From a virus: 47,520 nucleotides of DNA. The position numbers were made by a program, and so were the translations under genes. Of this stretch, positions 45,774-47,520 are shown piece by piece. Location: positions 1 through 47,520 of IMG/VR virus record IMGVR_UViG_3300032050_006297, one strand, 5' to 3'. The notes beneath the pieces were generated by a model. The model worked only from the letters and a program-made list of their open reading frames with translations, was not told where the DNA came from and did no database searches. Position 1 is the first letter of the stretch. Each line of letters starts with the position of its first letter.

Positions 45774-46072
45774 GTACTAACAATGTAGTCATTACGGCGC
45801 TTCCTGAAGTTGTCAGAGTTTCGGTTGGTGCTACAATCAACTCAGGCGCGGCGGTGTATATCTGGAATGAAACCCCGACGGGCACTATCAACGGCTCAAA
45901 TGCGACTTTCACATCATTGCAAAACTTTGTCCCAAACTCTTTGCAAGTCTTTATTAATGGCGTATTGCAAGTGCTTACAAACGATTATACGACAAGCGGC
46001 TCAACGACAATAACTCTTAATGTTTCGCCTGTCGTTGGTGATGTTATACGAATACATTACAAATTAGGATAA
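45770..46072 (+). CDS. Small fibre-associated beta protein, 100 residues (arm B)
   Basis: Counterpart of 8639-8926 with a longer N-terminus. Same domain: WNETPTGTINGSNATFT, LQVFINGVLQ, DYTTS...TITL and GDVIRIHYK. The domain is again repeated at the end of the following protein. Confidence 0.65.
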   Translation: MSTNNVVITALPEVVRVSVGATINSGAAVYIWNETPTGTINGSNATFTSLQNFVPNSLQVFINGVLQVLTNDYTTSGSTTITLNVSPVVGDVIRIHYKLG

Positions 46073-46076
46073 TACG

Positions 46077-46901
46077 ATGGCTGAAACTACAATAGCAGGC
46101 CGCCAGATACGCGATGGAGCTATAACAAATAGCAAAGTCGCTGCAGGTGCTGCAATAGATTCGAGTAAATTAGCGGACGGCGCAAACTTTGTCAAGAAGG
46201 ATGGGAGCGTAGCGTTTACGGGCGCTCAGTCAATGGGTAACAACAAGCTTACTACCCTTGCGACTCCGACAGACTCAGGCGATGCTGCAACTAAGGGATA
46301 TGTAGATACGCAAATATCTGGATTACCAAGCGCTTACAAGTATCGAACTGTAAAAGCGGCTACGATTGCAAACATCAATTTAAGCAATCCCGGTACTGAT
46401 ACTTTCGATGTCGTAACTTTAACAAGTGGCGATAAGCTTTTAGTCAAAGACCAAAGCACCCAAAGCCAAAACGGTATCTATGTTTTCAACGGCTCTTCAA
46501 GCGCTTTGACTCGTGCAACTGATTCGGACGCATGGGATGAGCTTGTAGGTTCTCTTGTCTATGTCGATCAAGGTTCTACTCAAGGTGAATATAGATTCTA
46601 CTGCACTTCAAATAGTGGCGGTACGCTTGGTTCTACGGCGGTTGTATATGTTCGTGATTTAAGCGGTACTCTGACTAATAGCAACTTTGTATTTGAAGTA
46701 ACTCCGAGCGGAACTATTGACGGCTCGAATACGGCGTTCACTTTACCTGACACACCGACTGCAGGGACTTTGCGCTTGCACTTGAATGGAATGAGACTAA
46801 AGTCAGGCGCGGGTAATGATTACACGATTTCAACAAATACAATCACGATGGCTACGGCTCCAATTAGCGGAGATATTCTTCTTTGCGATTACATGAAGTG
46901 A
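46077..46901 (+). CDS. Tail-fibre-like protein, 274 residues (arm B)
   Basis: Same length as the arm A homologue (8931-9755). TTIAGRQIRDGAITNSKV, SVAFTGAQSMGNNKLTTL and the C-terminal domain (FVFEVTPSGTIDGSNTAFT, LNGMRLKSG, DYTIS) are retained. Differences concentrate between residues 95 and 130 and around 200-230. Late operon, short spacing to neighbours. Confidence 0.78.
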   Translation: MAETTIAGRQIRDGAITNSKVAAGAAIDSSKLADGANFVKKDGSVAFTGAQSMGNNKLTTLATPTDSGDAATKGYVDTQISGLPSAYKYRTVKAATIANINLSNPGTDTFDVVTLTSGDKLLVKDQSTQSQNGIYVFNGSSSALTRATDSDAWDELVGSLVYVDQGSTQGEYRFYCTSNSGGTLGSTAVVYVRDLSGTLTNSNFVFEVTPSGTIDGSNTAFTLPDTPTAGTLRLHLNGMRLKSGAGNDYTISTNTITMATAPISGDILLCDYMK

Positions 46902-46907
46902 TAAGAG

Positions 46908-47520
46908 ATGCCAACAACAAAACTAAATAATGCTCAATTACCCGATGCCATTGCAAGCAAGACAATCGGGACTAGCAATACAATTGAAACTAACTTGACT
47001 AAGCTAACCATTGCAGGCGGGTCAAATGGTCAGGTATTATCTACGAATGGTAGTGGTACTTTGTCTTGGGCTACGGCGGGCGGTGGTGGTGTATCTGATG
47101 GAGATAAAGGGGATATCACTGTAAGTGGTAGTGGAGCTACTTGGACTGTAGATAATGACGCGGTTACTTATGCAAAGATTCAGAATGTATCAGCCGCTTC
47201 AAAACTATTAGGCCGTGGTGACTCAGGTTCAGGCGATGTGCAAGAGATTACACTCGGCACGGGCTTGACAATGACGGGCACTACTTTGGCCGCGAGTGGT
47301 GGCGGTAGCTCTCTTGGCGCTCCGACTTATGTAGTGACCAAGACTGCAGATGAAACAGTTACAAGCTCTACGACTTTGCAAGATGATGATCATTTATATC
47401 AAGCATTGACAAGCGGTAAAAGTTATTGGATAGAATTCAAATTTCTAATTACAAGAACAGATACTACTAATACGCCTACATTAGCAATTGCAGTAGATGG
47501 TAATAGCGAAGGGTATGTAG
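46908..47520 (+). CDS. Tail-fibre-like protein, 3' end outside the window (arm B)
   Basis: Partial gene beginning at ATG 46908 and still open at the last base. Its N-terminal part ([59 protein letters not shown]) is the homologue of 9758-10579. From 47394 the DNA is identical to arm A at 10244, so the intended continuation is probably 10371 onward, giving a protein of similar length. Confidence 0.78.
   Translation, partial: MPTTKLNNAQLPDAIASKTIGTSNTIETNLTKLTIAGGSNGQVLSTNGSGTLSWATAGGGGVSDGDKGDITVSGSGATWTVDNDAVTYAKIQNVSAASKLLGRGDSGSGDVQEITLGTGLTMTGTTLAASGGGSSLGAPTYVVTKTADETVTSSTTLQDDDHLYQALTSGKSYWIEFKFLITRTDTTNTPTLAIAVDGNSEGYV
47394..47520 (+). repeat. 127-bp exact repeat, terminal copy
   Basis: The last 127 bases equal 10244-10370 exactly. 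Upstream the two arms are diverged. A length of exactly 127 at the end of a sequence is the overlap expected from a k=127 de Bruijn graph. Confidence 0.9.

Noticed and set aside
1-47520. CRISPR arrays, tRNA genes, rRNA genes or insertion sequences
   Set aside because: No regularly spaced repeats, cloverleaf sequences or transposase motifs were seen on either strand. Weak tRNA-like folds could be missed by eye.

Overview
The window reads as a tailed double-stranded DNA phage with no host chromosomal gene in sight. Every convincing gene is on the + strand, genes overlap by ATGA, GTGA or a few tens of bases, and the late half carries a full set of siphovirus-type head and tail genes: terminase, portal fused to a MuF domain, HK97-type protease and capsid, tail chaperones and a 1250-residue tape measure. 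No sheath or contractile baseplate gene is recognised. The host is probably in the Bacteroidota/Chlorobiota (FCB) group. This rests on TAnnTTTG-type -7 elements (TATATTTG, TAACTTTG) and on gene families common in phages of that group (BT4734-like/VirE primase-helicase, DUF3127). The exact host cannot be read. No integrase, CI-like repressor or tRNA gene was found, so the lifestyle is undetermined.

Layout. Bases 1-10243 (arm A) and 37336-47393 (arm B) are diverged versions of the same block: primase-helicase, origin-like repeats, SF2 helicase, VRR nuclease, methyltransferase, DUF3127 protein, glycosyltransferase(s), holin-like protein, endolysin, promoter-terminator module, small membrane proteins and tail-fibre-like genes. 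Arm A alone carries a C5 DNA methyltransferase whose gene also holds a second long frame. Arm B alone carries a GT25-type glycosyltransferase. Between the arms lie the structural genes (10.6-29.8 kb), a terminator and spacer region with an early promoter (29.8-30.3 kb), a run of tiny coupled genes (30.3-30.8 kb), a Sak4-like recombinase and PD-(D/E)XK nuclease (30.8-33.2 kb), a markedly AT-rich cassette (33.2-36.0 kb: IbrA-like PAPS reductase, ectoine-synthase-like cupin, IbrB-like ParB) and three DNA-binding proteins sharing an N-terminal motif (36.0-37.3 kb).

The last 127 bases are identical to 10244-10370, and the base before each copy differs. An exact terminal repeat of 127, a common maximum k-mer size, is what a de Bruijn assembler leaves when a path runs back into itself. 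The simplest reading is one circular or circularly permuted phage genome of about 37,150 bp (10371-47520), with a 10.2-kb alternative arm from a sister strain attached at the left, rather than two tandem prophages. A true tandem array is not excluded.

How it may work. The early promoter at 30.2 kb would drive recombination, modification and replication genes. The DnaA-domain-IV-like proteins may recognise the 9-bp repeats between the primase-helicase and SF2 helicase genes; these repeats end in A in arm B and in C in arm A. Lysis genes close the early block. A conserved promoter followed at once by an intrinsic terminator then precedes the late genes, an arrangement like lambda pR'-tR', which suggests late expression controlled by antitermination and a short RNA.
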